Of a DNA stretch of 51,519 nucleotides, positions 26,873 to 35,969 are shown in pieces (positions within the stretch are counted from its first letter, which is position 1; each line of letters starts with the position of its first letter). The stretch is from positions 1 to 51,519 of the forward strand of contig CALHDG010000084.1 in assembly GCA_938023075.1 (NCBI GenBank), in the 5' to 3' direction. Both the position numbers and the translations under genes were made by a program. The notes beneath the pieces are model-generated. The model saw only the letters and a program-made list of their open reading frames with translations, ran no database searches and was not told the DNA's origin. This DNA is from an uncultured Chitinophagales bacterium. Lineage in GTDB: Bacteria; Bacteroidota; Bacteroidia; Chitinophagales; JAHDHT01.

Positions 26873-26968
26873 TATATTCTAATTTAAAGTAAATGTACAA
26901 AAATATATGAACTAAACTGTCGGTATTTGGCGGATGTAATAGTTTAGTTTCATTTCATATTAAAAAAC

Positions 26969-27262
26969 GACAAGTTTATCCAAACATTAAAAGTAGTTGA
27001 CACTTTATTAAAATTCTCAATAAGAAGACCCAATCGAAAACCCCGGAAACTCTTTATGCCCACTGCTTTCATCTTAGAAAATGTGGGTAGCAACGGAACA
27101 TTTATCTGAGATACCTCCTAAGGTTTTCCCCAAATTTCAAAGTTTAGCAGGCTGTTTTTAGGAGAGATACCGGATAATCTGTTCCGCAAGCTCCGCAGAT
27201 TTCCGGTATGACGTTTGTTACGCTGCCTTTTATCGTAGGTCAACTGCTTTGATAAACTTGTC
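26969..27262. mobile_element. MITE-like element E, family 1 ends, different core
   Basis: A 294-bp non-coding element with inverted ends GACAAGTTTATC and GATAAACTTGTC, and related inner steps AAGTAGTTGACAC/GTCAACTGCTTTG. It is flanked by perfect 8-bp direct repeats TAAAAAAC (26961-26968 and 27263-27270). The core differs from copies A to D. It includes a REP-like hairpin ATACCGGATAATCTG...CAGATTTCCGGTAT (about 27168-27212). It is the only structured content of the gene-free span 26873-27372 apart from the terminator at 27303. Confidence 0.82.
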
Positions 27263-27302
27263 TAAAAAACGAATGGAAAATATAGAGTGCGTGTGCATAA
27301 AA

Positions 27303-27343
27303 AAATGCAACACAAATCCACCAAAAAATTCGTGTTACATTTT
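27303..27343 (-). terminator. Intrinsic terminator of the LRR gene
   Basis: On the minus strand AAATGTAACACGAAT pairs with ATTTGTGTTGCATTT (13 of 15 pairs), followed by a run of T. It starts about 30 bp past the stop at 27373. Confidence 0.65.
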
Positions 27344-27372
27344 TTAACAAATTAGGGGTAAACTAATTTGTA

Positions 27373-28569
27373 TTATTGGATAACTACCTTTTGAGAAGTG
27401 GTGTTATCATTTTGCTCAACAAAAATGAAGTAATTGCCCTTACTTAAACTCTCTAAATTAACCTTATAGTTATTTACAAAACCTTCATCAATGTTTTGCT
27501 GATGTACTAATGCCCCTTTTAAATTGTATACTTTAAAATTTACAGGATGATTGACTACTGTTGTTTGAGCATTTATATAAAACAAACCATTGCCTATGGT
27601 CGGATTAATTTGAATGTTGAGTTCATGATCTGTTGTGTGTTTTAAATTTTCAAAACAAGCACCTCTATAATCAACATCAAATTCTTCCCAAGTGGCTTCA
27701 AAGTTATTCCCATCACTAAAGTAATAATTTCTATTGTAGAACTTTGGCAAAGTTTCACACAAATAATGTATTTCTACCGGATAACACCCACTAAGTTGAT
27801 TGTTTCGTACATTGGCAATGGATAAATTACCCATTCTGCTTGGTAAGTTACCACTAAGTTTATTATCGTTTAAATAGCAATAGCGTAACTTTTCACATGC
27901 ATCTAACTCAATGGGAATAGAACCACTTATTTCATTATGACTTAAGTTAAGTATAGTCAAATTTTTCAATCTGCCTATTTCAGCAGGTATTTCACCAGCA
28001 ATTTGATTGTTGTATAATTCTAAGCGGTTTAAATATGTACAGTTACCAATTTGTTTTGGAATGTTACCTTTAAGTTGATTATTGCCAAGGGTTAATGTCT
28101 GCAAATTTTCAAGAAACCCGATGGAAAATGGAATTTGTCCTTCCAGTAAATTATCTTTTAAAGTAATACGTCGAAGATTTTTCAAATACCCAAAAGTAGC
28201 AGGAATATTACCACTTAACTTGCTGTTGGTTATATAAATATCAGTCAACCGATCTAACAAATAAAAGTTGCGTGGAAATTTGCCATCAATATTGTTGGGG
28301 CTGTTAAAACTAATTTTAGCTACGCGACCTGCAATAACGGTTATACCGTATAAATTGTTTAAATTGCATACTTTTGGTGGAACTTCATGATCTCTAACCA
28401 ACTCCCAGCCAGTATTAATATACCATTCGTCGCCATTGGTAGAAGTATAGAAATTTTTTAAAGCTATAAAATCTTTGCTATCGCATTGAGCTTGTGTTGT
28501 AAGGTTAATAAGTAAAAAACTTGTAGCAATTGTTAATGCTATAATTGTGGGTTGACATAAATGTTTCAT
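27373..28569 (-). CDS. Secreted leucine-rich repeat protein with type IX sorting tail
   Basis: A 398-residue exported protein. The signal peptide ends near TTQAQ (about residue 27). An N-terminal cap (SKDFIALKNFYTSTNGDEWY, with W-x-x-x-x-GW spacing) resembles that of plant-type LRR proteins. Residues of about 100-265 hold seven or so LRR units with the plant-specific consensus LxxNxLxGxIPxxIG (for example LTLGNNQLKGNIPKQIG). Two cysteine-containing segments follow. The tail (VYNLKGALVHQQNI, then LSKGNYFIFVEQ, ending QKVVIQ) is a type A sorting domain. It is likely a surface adhesin or glycan/protein-binding protein; no enzyme domain is seen. Confidence 0.87.
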   Translation of the reverse strand: MKHLCQPTIIALTIATSFLLINLTTQAQCDSKDFIALKNFYTSTNGDEWYINTGWELVRDHEVPPKVCNLNNLYGITVIAGRVAKISFNSPNNIDGKFPRNFYLLDRLTDIYITNSKLSGNIPATFGYLKNLRRITLKDNLLEGQIPFSIGFLENLQTLTLGNNQLKGNIPKQIGNCTYLNRLELYNNQIAGEIPAEIGRLKNLTILNLSHNEISGSIPIELDACEKLRYCYLNDNKLSGNLPSRMGNLSIANVRNNQLSGCYPVEIHYLCETLPKFYNRNYYFSDGNNFEATWEEFDVDYRGACFENLKHTTDHELNIQINPTIGNGLFYINAQTTVVNHPVNFKVYNLKGALVHQQNIDEGFVNNYKVNLESLSKGNYFIFVEQNDNTTSQKVVIQ

Positions 28570-28875
28570 AATACATTATTTTAAAAATTAGAAAATCGTT
28601 TGTTGTTGTTTTTTTGATTGATACAGTAAAGTTGAGTTATTGTAACATTCAATTGCAATAAGATAGATCAATATGAACAATAACTTAAATCATCAAAGTA
28701 GATGACTTAAATCATATCTTTTATAAATTAAATTCTGCTTTAAAAATATACTTTTAGTAAATAGCTACTTAACATGTTGGCTTTCAATGGCTATAAATAG
28801 TATTCATGTCATTAATGCAAAGTGTATAGTTTAGCTTCAATTCTATATAAAATATACTGGTCAATTAAGCTATCA

Positions 28876-29964
28876 ATGTTGTATATTTACAATGTGGTAT
28901 TTAAACACACAAAAAAAATAGTAATTATTGAAGATGATAAAGTCATTAGAGAAAATCTGATAGACATATTAAAGCTTAGTGGCTATGATGCGCTACCTGC
29001 TAAAAGCGGAAAATCAGGTATTCAATTAATTGAACACTCGAACCCCGATTTAATTATTTGCGACACTAGCCTACCAGAATTGGATGGATACGGCGTGTTG
29101 CACATTCTCAACAACAAACCAACCTTAAGTCACATCCCTTTTGTTTTTTTAAATGCTAAAGCAAGCGATACCGATTTTAGAAAAGGGATGAACCTTGGTG
29201 CAAGCGATTACATTACCAAACCTTTTGATGTTGATGAATTGTTGAACATTGTGGAGATCAGATTGAATAAAGCACACATCATAAAAGAAAATTATTATAA
29301 CAACATAAAGGGAATAAGCAGTTTTTTTGTTGAGGCTAAAGCTCAGTTAGCCTTAAATAGCTTAATGGCAAATAGAGATACCAAAATTTTCAGCAAAAAA
29401 GAATCAATTTATTACAAAGAGAAGAAAGCCTTTAATTTGTTTTACCTAATATCCGGTAAAGTAAAATTGTTTGAAACCAATAAACAGGGTAAAGAATTAA
29501 TTTTACAGTTAATTCACCCGAATGAGTTTTTTGGTTATACTGCATTGGTGCAAAACAAACCTTATTCCTGTTTTGCTGCTGCCTTAGAAAATTGCGAAGT
29601 ATGCATGATACCTAAAGATGATTTTTTAAATTTAATGTATCAAGATGTGCATGTATCGCAAAAATTTATTCAACTATTAGGTAATGATATAGAAGCTAAA
29701 GAACATAAACTAATCAGCATGGCTTATGGCTCGGTAAAAAAAAGAGTAGCTGAAAGTTTAATAGAATTAGCCCAAGCTCAACGTACACAAAACGAAAAAA
29801 AGCCGACCAAAATTTACATACTTCGTGAAGATCTTGCAGCATTGGTTGGTACGGCAAAAGAAACAGCCATTAGAGCCCTTTGCGACCTGAAAGCTGCCGG
29901 ACATATCGCCATAGAAAATAAATATATTGAAATATTAAATTTTAAGGCATTAAAAAATTTCTGA
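28876..29964 (+). CDS. REC-CNB-HTH hybrid transcription regulator
   Basis: A 362-residue one-polypeptide fusion. The receiver domain (KKIVIIEDDKVIRENL) has the acidic pocket EDD, phospho-acceptor Asp63 in IICDTSLPELDGY, and Lys in ITKPFD. A cyclic-nucleotide-binding-type barrel follows (LFYLISGKVKLFETN, FFGYTALVQNKPYSC). The C-terminus is a Crp-type winged helix (REDLAALVGTAKETAIRAL). The ATG at 28876 is chosen; the GTG at 28822 adds a hydrophobic N-terminal extension untypical for REC. No partner kinase is adjacent. The barrel lacks the full Arg/Ser cAMP pocket as far as I can see, so ligand binding is unproven. It probably controls redox or stress genes, as other Crp/Fnr members do. Confidence 0.87.
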   Translation: MLYIYNVVFKHTKKIVIIEDDKVIRENLIDILKLSGYDALPAKSGKSGIQLIEHSNPDLIICDTSLPELDGYGVLHILNNKPTLSHIPFVFLNAKASDTDFRKGMNLGASDYITKPFDVDELLNIVEIRLNKAHIIKENYYNNIKGISSFFVEAKAQLALNSLMANRDTKIFSKKESIYYKEKKAFNLFYLISGKVKLFETNKQGKELILQLIHPNEFFGYTALVQNKPYSCFAAALENCEVCMIPKDDFLNLMYQDVHVSQKFIQLLGNDIEAKEHKLISMAYGSVKKRVAESLIELAQAQRTQNEKKPTKIYILREDLAALVGTAKETAIRALCDLKAAGHIAIENKYIEILNFKALKNF

Positions 29965-30047
29965 TTATTAAGTTATAAGGAATTTAATGAAGTTAATCGA
30001 AAAATATCAAAGTAAAAAATGGACAGTAATTTTTGAATTATTCCTTA

Positions 30048-30601
30048 TCAATCAATTTCTTTAATATACTTTACAGGTACTTTATTGGTTAGCCAAACTC
30101 CATTGTCCGATTCGTAAAATTCAAATCCATTGGTGTGCATATGTTTAGCAGCTATTTTTAGAATAACCGGTTTGCCATGCCGTTGCCCTACCCTATAGGC
30201 AGTTTCAACATCTTTACTTAAACGTGTAGCCGGTTTCGTTTTTCTAAACCGGTTTGGAAAATGCTATCCACATATTTTTTAGCTGTTCCATGATACAGTT
30301 CATCAGGTGGTACTTTTGGTTGATAGGCTAAATCCACTTGTAAAGAATGCCCTTGATTGGCTCTTATTTTAGTTTGATCTTCATTAAAGGCAAACCGCTT
30401 TTTATTATTGGTTTCAACAAGGGTAACCAAGGTGTTGAAATCTACATGTTGCCCATGTTCATTAATTTTTTCAATTAAGGTTTTTGTAACCGCCCATCCA
30501 TCTTTTGATAGTTTAATACCAACTGTTTGAGGCTTGTGTCTAAGAATTAAACTGAGGAGTTTACTCAACTTGGTATAGGCTTTCTTTTCTTTGTTGGTCA
30601 T
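30048..30601 (-). pseudogene. kptA: RNA 2'-phosphotransferase KptA, frameshifted
   Basis: The first frame (30601-30218) encodes 127 residues with the Tpt1/KptA signatures SLILRHKP (Arg-His), RANQGHS and YHGT, then stops after RNRLHV. The second frame continues as RLSKDVETAYRVGQRHG (HGKPVIL follows) and ends TNKVPVKYIKEID with a stop at 30048-30050. Together they give a normal KptA of about 180 residues. The break falls in the expected HVHLS motif. A 4-base loss from a GTTCATTTAAGT-like parent (now GTTTAAGT) explains it exactly. The enzyme removes a 2'-phosphate from RNA using NAD+. It lies 18 bp after the SNF2 gene stop, in the same operon. Decay or a sequencing error are both possible. Confidence 0.8.
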
Positions 30602-30619
30602 AGCATTTTTGTTGTTTGT

Positions 30620-33337
30620 TTAAAGAGCCAACTTAAACTTAATAGACACCTCGCCGGTTGCTTTATCAATTTCAACTTTGGGCTTGCCGTTGGTTGATAA
30701 TTCTTTACCCGTACTCATTTTAAATATACCGGTTAAAAATTCCATGCCTTTGGTCATCACGGTTTCCATTTCTTGATAGTTGGGTTGTACTTCAGTTGTC
30801 GTCTCTGTTGGTGGCGTATCCTCTTGATGTTGTAGTTGACCATTCGTTTGATTTTCTGCTATTGCCAATGCTGGCTCAGGTTGCTCAACTTTTTCAAACA
30901 GTTGTTCAATAGGATTTTCTTTTTCCTCAGATACCTCACTTAATATTTCCTCCTCTTCTTCTAAAACTTCTATCACTTCAACCACTTCCTCTTCTGCAGA
31001 TTCATTGACATAGAACGTTTCATCCGCGTCCATCATGGCTTCTAAACGTTGTATAAATTGCGACTTTCCTTTTTCGGTAAAGCTAACTTCATCAATTTCG
31101 TTGTTGGCATTCAGCACTCCATCAAACAAATTTTGCTTTAACAATAAGCCGGTTGAAATATCTATCTCTATGGAGTTTAAAGAAATTAAATTAAAAACAT
31201 GCAGCTTTTGCTTCTCTTGTCCAATGCGGTCTATTCTACCAATTCGTTGATTTTTCTTTGCTGGATTCCAGGGAATTTCATAATTAATAACCGTATCCGC
31301 TACTTGAAGGTTTAATCCCGTTCCACCACTTTCACTCGATAAAAACACCTTGCAATCTTCATTTTCTTCAAACTCTTTAATTAAGGCTCCTCGCTTTTTT
31401 ACCGGCACTTTACCGGTGAGCGTAGTAAAGGTAATGCCTTCCTTTTCTAACTCATCGCCAATTATTTTAAGCATCGTTGTCCACTCCGAAAAAATAATGA
31501 CTTTTCGTTTAGTGTTTTTTAAGTCTAATTTTTCTAGTAAAATATGTTTAAGCTCAATCAGCTTTGGTGCAAAATGAGTTTCTTTATCTATTAAAAAAGT
31601 ACTGTCGCAAACCATACGCATTTGGGTTAACAACAACATTAAGCGTTGCCAATCAAACGGCGTTTTAAACTTTTTTCCCAAAATTTGAGCAATCCCTTTT
31701 TTATAACTAAAGTGCGGACCGGCTTGTTCATCGCTAAGTTTTACATAAACATTTTGTTGCTGCACACTAGGTAGTTGTTCAAATACTTCGTGTTTTTGCC
31801 GGCGCAATAAAATAGGCTGTAACCGTTTTTTGAGTTGGTTTAAATTATAATAGCCCCGTATTCTGTTTTTCGAATGCGTATCAAATACACAATGTTGGTA
31901 AGAGAATTCCCACTGAGGTGTTAAAAAATAGTCATCTAAAAATTGAACAACGGAATATAAATCTATCAACTTATTTTCGATTGGTGTGCCGGTAATGACT
32001 AAACCGTGTTGTTTTTTAATTGATTTTACAGCATTAGCTGTTTTGGTTTCGTAGTTTTTTATGCGTTGCGCTTCATCTAAAATAACAAAGTCGTAAGCTG
32101 CTTTGTTAATGGTAGGCAAGTCGCGTAAAACCGTTTCATAATTAATAATGTGAAACAAACGCTCATCATGCAAATACAACTCTTCTCTTTCTGGTGGAGA
32201 GCCTTGTACTACTATTGCCTGTTCCTCCGAAAATTTGAGCACTTCATTTTTCCATTGCTCTTTAACTGTTGCCGGACAAATAACCAATACGCGTTTAAAG
32301 TCAAAAATTTGTTTTTTTAAGATGGCAATAGTAATGGCTTGCAAGGTTTTACCCAAACCCATTTCGTCGGCAATGATAATTCCTTTTTTAAATACCCCAA
32401 ATTCAACGCCTTCTTTTTGATAAGGATATAAGGTTGCATTGATGCAAGAAAAATCAAGTTTGGTTTGTGCTTCCACTTCTGCCAATTCGCGCTCATTAAA
32501 ATAGCGGTCAATTTTTTCAATCACTTCTTCCCGAATTTTTATCCGTTCAAAGTCTGCCGCGTGGTTAATGAAACTCGAAAAATGAGCGAGCTTGTCTGTT
32601 TCAATATGTTTGGCATCACCAAAATAATTATGAATTAATAAGGCTTCTTCTTCACTTAACTCAGGTGGATAATACCATGTAATTTTATAGTCGTTTAAAG
32701 GGTCGGTATAAATTTCTATAAAAGGAAATTCTTTTTTTAATCTTCTTTTTTTGCTAGGATGCTCTTTCAAATAATGGTATAAATATAAGATGTGTTTGGT
32801 GGTATCTAATTTGTTGGTACGCCAATCAATGTTGTTGATGTATCCGGTTCGCTTTTCAAAATCGCGCAGGGTAATTTTGTAGGCTTTCCCTTTTTCATTA
32901 AATAAAGTATGTTCGCCATATAAATTTTTTGCCAGTTTTACGCGGTAATTACTTTTTAAAGCCCGGTCTTCCCGTTCTCCCCAAACGCGTTTGCGCATGC
33001 CGGCTTCTGTATAAATTAAGCCTTCCGACAATTCAGCCTCAGTACATTCATCCAATATAAAATACATCGCTGTTAGGCTTTCAATTGTCCAATCAGTGTT
33101 TTCTTTTTGATTTACTTTAAACCGTAACTCTTGATCTTCATCGGCACCTTCAGCTAAAACTGCTACTTCATTTGACAAACCATTCAAGGCTAACAATACA
33201 TTTATTTTATTTGCTCCTTTCGACAAAATAACGTGCTCATTTTGTAAAGCCAATACTTTGGCTTCTTTTAAAAGCTGTTCTTCAACAATGGCTTCTTTGT
33301 GTAAAATTTCTAAGTTTTTTTCAATTAAAGCTACCAT
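30620..33337 (-). CDS. SNF2-family DNA/RNA helicase-like ATPase
   Basis: A 905-residue SF2 ATPase. A 270-residue N-terminal region has no clear motif. The first RecA-like domain has IIIADEMGLGKTLQAITI (Walker A, about residues 319-336), VILDEAQRIKNYETK (motif II DEAQ, about 417-431) and LVITGTPIENK (motif III). The second has VIIFSEWTTM, LSSESGGTGLNLQ and NQRIGRIDRIGQ (motif VI). This is the Rad54/HepA-type core without a SWIM or RING domain. The C-terminal 200 residues include an acidic region (VVEVIEVLEEEEEILSEVSE). SNF2 proteins translocate on duplex DNA; bacterial members act in repair, transcription recycling or defence. The operon partner is kptA. Confidence 0.88.
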   Translation of the reverse strand: MVALIEKNLEILHKEAIVEEQLLKEAKVLALQNEHVILSKGANKINVLLALNGLSNEVAVLAEGADEDQELRFKVNQKENTDWTIESLTAMYFILDECTEAELSEGLIYTEAGMRKRVWGEREDRALKSNYRVKLAKNLYGEHTLFNEKGKAYKITLRDFEKRTGYINNIDWRTNKLDTTKHILYLYHYLKEHPSKKRRLKKEFPFIEIYTDPLNDYKITWYYPPELSEEEALLIHNYFGDAKHIETDKLAHFSSFINHAADFERIKIREEVIEKIDRYFNERELAEVEAQTKLDFSCINATLYPYQKEGVEFGVFKKGIIIADEMGLGKTLQAITIAILKKQIFDFKRVLVICPATVKEQWKNEVLKFSEEQAIVVQGSPPEREELYLHDERLFHIINYETVLRDLPTINKAAYDFVILDEAQRIKNYETKTANAVKSIKKQHGLVITGTPIENKLIDLYSVVQFLDDYFLTPQWEFSYQHCVFDTHSKNRIRGYYNLNQLKKRLQPILLRRQKHEVFEQLPSVQQQNVYVKLSDEQAGPHFSYKKGIAQILGKKFKTPFDWQRLMLLLTQMRMVCDSTFLIDKETHFAPKLIELKHILLEKLDLKNTKRKVIIFSEWTTMLKIIGDELEKEGITFTTLTGKVPVKKRGALIKEFEENEDCKVFLSSESGGTGLNLQVADTVINYEIPWNPAKKNQRIGRIDRIGQEKQKLHVFNLISLNSIEIDISTGLLLKQNLFDGVLNANNEIDEVSFTEKGKSQFIQRLEAMMDADETFYVNESAEEEVVEVIEVLEEEEEILSEVSEEKENPIEQLFEKVEQPEPALAIAENQTNGQLQHQEDTPPTETTTEVQPNYQEMETVMTKGMEFLTGIFKMSTGKELSTNGKPKVEIDKATGEVSIKFKLAL

Positions 33338-33575
33338 ATAATCTTCTGATTTTAATTACTTGCAAGAAAAGAATTTCGTATGTTTTTATAAAGTAAAGTA
33401 ACTAACAGCTTGTTGATAGTTGTTTTAAGCCTCTACCTTCTTTGTTGGTATCAAAAATAAATCTTTAACGCACATAAAATTTTGTTGGATTCAGAGCGAC
33501 CTTATAGTGAATAAGCTTACATCTTATCGATTGAATTTAAGATTTACACGTGAAATCCATATTTTTTAAATTGGC

Positions 33576-33709
33576 TATCCGTGGCGGAAAGTGCTATTTT
33601 TACATAGATTCCGCCACGGATAAATATTTTGGAGTGCAGCAAAAAATTGTTTCTAAATTTTCTATCCGTGGCGGAAAGTGCTATATTTACATAGATTTCG
33701 CCACGGATA
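33576..33709 (+). promoter_or_regulatory. Tandem palindromic operator/promoter units
   Basis: Two near-identical units 87 bp apart. Unit 1: TATCCGTGGCGGAA (33576-33589) and its perfect complement TTCCGCCACGGATA (33609-33622), 19-base spacer. Unit 2: the same left arm at 33663-33676 and right arm at 33696-33709 with one mismatch. The spacer contains TATTTTTAC or TATATTTAC, both close to the -7 TAnnTTTG. In unit 1 a TTG lies about 21 bases before the -7-like element (33572-33574), so the left arm falls between -33 and -7. Unit 2 ends 14 bp before the ATG at 33724. Autoregulation or an element end are alternatives. Confidence 0.55.
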
Positions 33710-33723
33710 AAATTTTATTTTAA

Positions 33724-35166
33724 ATGCAATCATTAGCTGTAATCGGTCGATCAACCCAAAAAAAGATATTTGAAGAAGTCTTAAATTCTTCAAAATCAGA
33801 ATTTGTGGTGGTTTATGGAAGGCGCAGAGTAGGTAAAACTTTTTTAATTAAAAAAGTATTAGACAAACGGATTCATTTTGAAATGACCGGCATTCAAAAC
33901 GGATCGATGAACGACCAACTTCAAAATTTTACCGAAAAACTATCTCAATTTAGCGGTAAAGTTATTGAAAAACCCGAAAGTTGGATGCAAGCCTTTGTCT
34001 TGTTGAAAAAGCATCTTACCAAAATTAGAACACGAAAGAAAAAGGTTATTTTTTTAGATGAATTGCCGTGGATAGACACTCATAAATCGAAGTTTATTGG
34101 TATGCTCGGGCATTTTTGGAACGATTGGGCATTGTACAACAATGTGCTGTTAGTGGTTTGTGGTTCAGCAGCTTCGTGGATGATTAAAAACATACTAAAC
34201 AACAAAGGCGGTTTGCATAACCGGGCTACTCAGTATATGCCGCTTAAACCTTTTACGCTCTTAGAAACCGAACAATTTTTGAAAGCTCAAAAAGTTAAGG
34301 TTAGTCGCTATCAGGTGGTTCAAATTTATATGGCTTTTGGTGGAATTCCGTATTATTTAGAATTACTGAAACCGGGCAAAAGCATCCCACAAAATATTGA
34401 CCATATATGTTTTGATATGCACGGTTTTTTGAGAGATGAATTTGACAGACTGTATCAATCTTTGTTTGATAAAGCCGAAAATCATATTAAAGTGGTAAAG
34501 GCTTTAGCCTCAAAATGGAAAGGTTTAAGCCGCAAAGAAGTTGCCAAAATTACCAAGTTAAATGATGGTGGTAGTTTAACCAGAATATTAGAAGAATTAG
34601 AAAAGTCGGCTTTTATTCAACGCTACCATCCTTTTGGTAAAAAGAAAAAAGGCAGCCTCTATCGGTTAACCGATAATTTTTCGTTGTTTTATTTAAAGTT
34701 GATGGCTCGCAGAGGATTAAACAATCAAAAAAATGTTTTTTTAAAACTGTTTAAAGATCCTAAATTTAAAGTATGGTGTGGCTATGCTTTTGAAAACACA
34801 TGCTTTATGCATGATCAACAAATTGCGAGGGCTTTGGGTATTGATTCTATTTTTCATGAATTTTCTAGTTTCCAATTTTATGGTAATGAAACTTACGATG
34901 GTATACAAATTGATTTACTGATTGACCGGGCAGACGACATTATTAATTTATGCGAGGTTAAATTTGCCAACAGTGATTTTAAACTGACGCCATCTTACCA
35001 AAAAAAATTACGTGAAAGAGCCGATACTTTTACCAACATTGCAGAAAGCCGCAAAACCATATTGACCACATTAATTACAACTTATGGTTTAAAAAATGCT
35101 GATAGCCATATAGAGCTTGTTCAAAATGTTTTAACCTTAAATGATTTGTTTTTACCCGTGCAGTAA
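33724..35166 (+). CDS. AAA-family ATPase with C-terminal DUF234 nuclease-like domain
   Basis: A 480-residue protein. The ATPase domain (PF01637/AAA_14 type) has Walker A YGRRRVGKTFLIKK (about residues 31-44), Walker B VIFLDELPW (about 108-116) and the Arg-rich LVVCGSAASW. A winged-helix region follows (GLSRKEVAKITKLNDGGSLTRIL, RLTDNFSLFYLKL), then a C-terminal DUF234 domain whose DLLIDRADDIINLCEVKF has the D-x-x-x-x-x-ExK pattern of PD-(D/E)XK nucleases. The family is multi-copy and mobile-looking in archaea and bacteria; function is unknown. Two palindromic units sit directly upstream. The gene is alone and unrelated to its neighbours. Confidence 0.85.
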   Translation: MQSLAVIGRSTQKKIFEEVLNSSKSEFVVVYGRRRVGKTFLIKKVLDKRIHFEMTGIQNGSMNDQLQNFTEKLSQFSGKVIEKPESWMQAFVLLKKHLTKIRTRKKKVIFLDELPWIDTHKSKFIGMLGHFWNDWALYNNVLLVVCGSAASWMIKNILNNKGGLHNRATQYMPLKPFTLLETEQFLKAQKVKVSRYQVVQIYMAFGGIPYYLELLKPGKSIPQNIDHICFDMHGFLRDEFDRLYQSLFDKAENHIKVVKALASKWKGLSRKEVAKITKLNDGGSLTRILEELEKSAFIQRYHPFGKKKKGSLYRLTDNFSLFYLKLMARRGLNNQKNVFLKLFKDPKFKVWCGYAFENTCFMHDQQIARALGIDSIFHEFSSFQFYGNETYDGIQIDLLIDRADDIINLCEVKFANSDFKLTPSYQKKLRERADTFTNIAESRKTILTTLITTYGLKNADSHIELVQNVLTLNDLFLPVQ

Positions 35167-35195
35167 ACTTAATAGTTAATATTTAAATTATTCTC

Positions 35196-35203
35196 TAAAT
35201 TTG
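35196..35203 (+). promoter_or_regulatory. Promoter -7 element of cmk
   Basis: TAAATTTG, an exact TAnnTTTG match, 61 bp before the ATG at 35265. No TTG at the ideal -33 spacing was found. Confidence 0.45.
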
Positions 35204-35264
35204 TGTTACATTTTATGGTTAATTTGGTATTATCCCTTGCATAGTGAATTCTTCAGTACATATT

Positions 35265-35969
35265 ATGAAAATAATTATTGCAGTTGATGGTTTTGCCTCA
35301 ACGGGTAAAAGCACATTAGCCCGTCAATTGGCACAAAAAATGGGCTATACTTATATTGATACGGGTGCCATGTACCGCGCAGTTACTTTATATTTTTTAG
35401 ATAATACCATTAGCCTTAAAAACAAAAACCAAATTGAAGAGGCACTTCTACAGATTGAGTTAGCCTTTATGCAGCAAAAACATACAGGCAAACAAATAAC
35501 GCTTTTAAATGGCTTGAATGTAGAAGAACCAATTAGAAGTTTTCGGGTATCTAACTTTGTAAGTGAAGTTAGTACTTTAAAGCAGGTGCGCACTTTTTTG
35601 GTAAAGCAACAACAACAAATGGGCGCACAAAAAGGCATTGTTATGGATGGTCGCGATATTGGTACGGTGGTTTTTCCGCAGGCAGAATTAAAACTGTTTA
35701 TTACCGCACAACCCAAAGTTAGAGCAGAACGCCGCTTTTACGAAATGAAAGAAATGGGCATTGTTACCACCCTGCAAGAGGTAGAAAAAAACTTACAACA
35801 CCGCGATACCATTGATACGACTCGCACCATTAGCCCTTTAAAAAAAGCAGCCGATGCTGTAGTAATTGATAATTCTCATTTAACGATTGATGAACAACTC
35901 GACCGGGCAATGCAGTTAGCAAAACAGGTTATTTTATCGCTAACCAATAAAGCCCATCCACCACATTAA
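35265..35969 (+). CDS. cmk: Cytidylate kinase
   Basis: A 234-residue cytoplasmic enzyme that phosphorylates CMP and dCMP with ATP. The start is the ATG at 35265; an in-frame upstream start at 35244 would add residues MNSSVHI not seen in the family. Signatures are the P-loop IAVDGFASTGKSTLA, YIDTGAMYRAVTLYFL (CMP-binding region), GIVMDGRDIGTVVFP and LFITAQPKVRAERR with NLQHRDTIDTTRTISPLKKA (lid region). Length is normal. Its last 30 bases overlap the end of a small gene on the other strand. Confidence 0.95.
   Translation: MKIIIAVDGFASTGKSTLARQLAQKMGYTYIDTGAMYRAVTLYFLDNTISLKNKNQIEEALLQIELAFMQQKHTGKQITLLNGLNVEEPIRSFRVSNFVSEVSTLKQVRTFLVKQQQQMGAQKGIVMDGRDIGTVVFPQAELKLFITAQPKVRAERRFYEMKEMGIVTTLQEVEKNLQHRDTIDTTRTISPLKKAADAVVIDNSHLTIDEQLDRAMQLAKQVILSLTNKAHPPH

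Noticed and set aside
30218-30245. Programmed frameshift in kptA
   Set aside because: No slippery heptamer is visible, and a 4-base loss explains the break more simply.
33576-33709. CRISPR-like array
   Set aside because: Only two units, each an inverted repeat with near-identical loop, so no distinct spacers and no cas genes.
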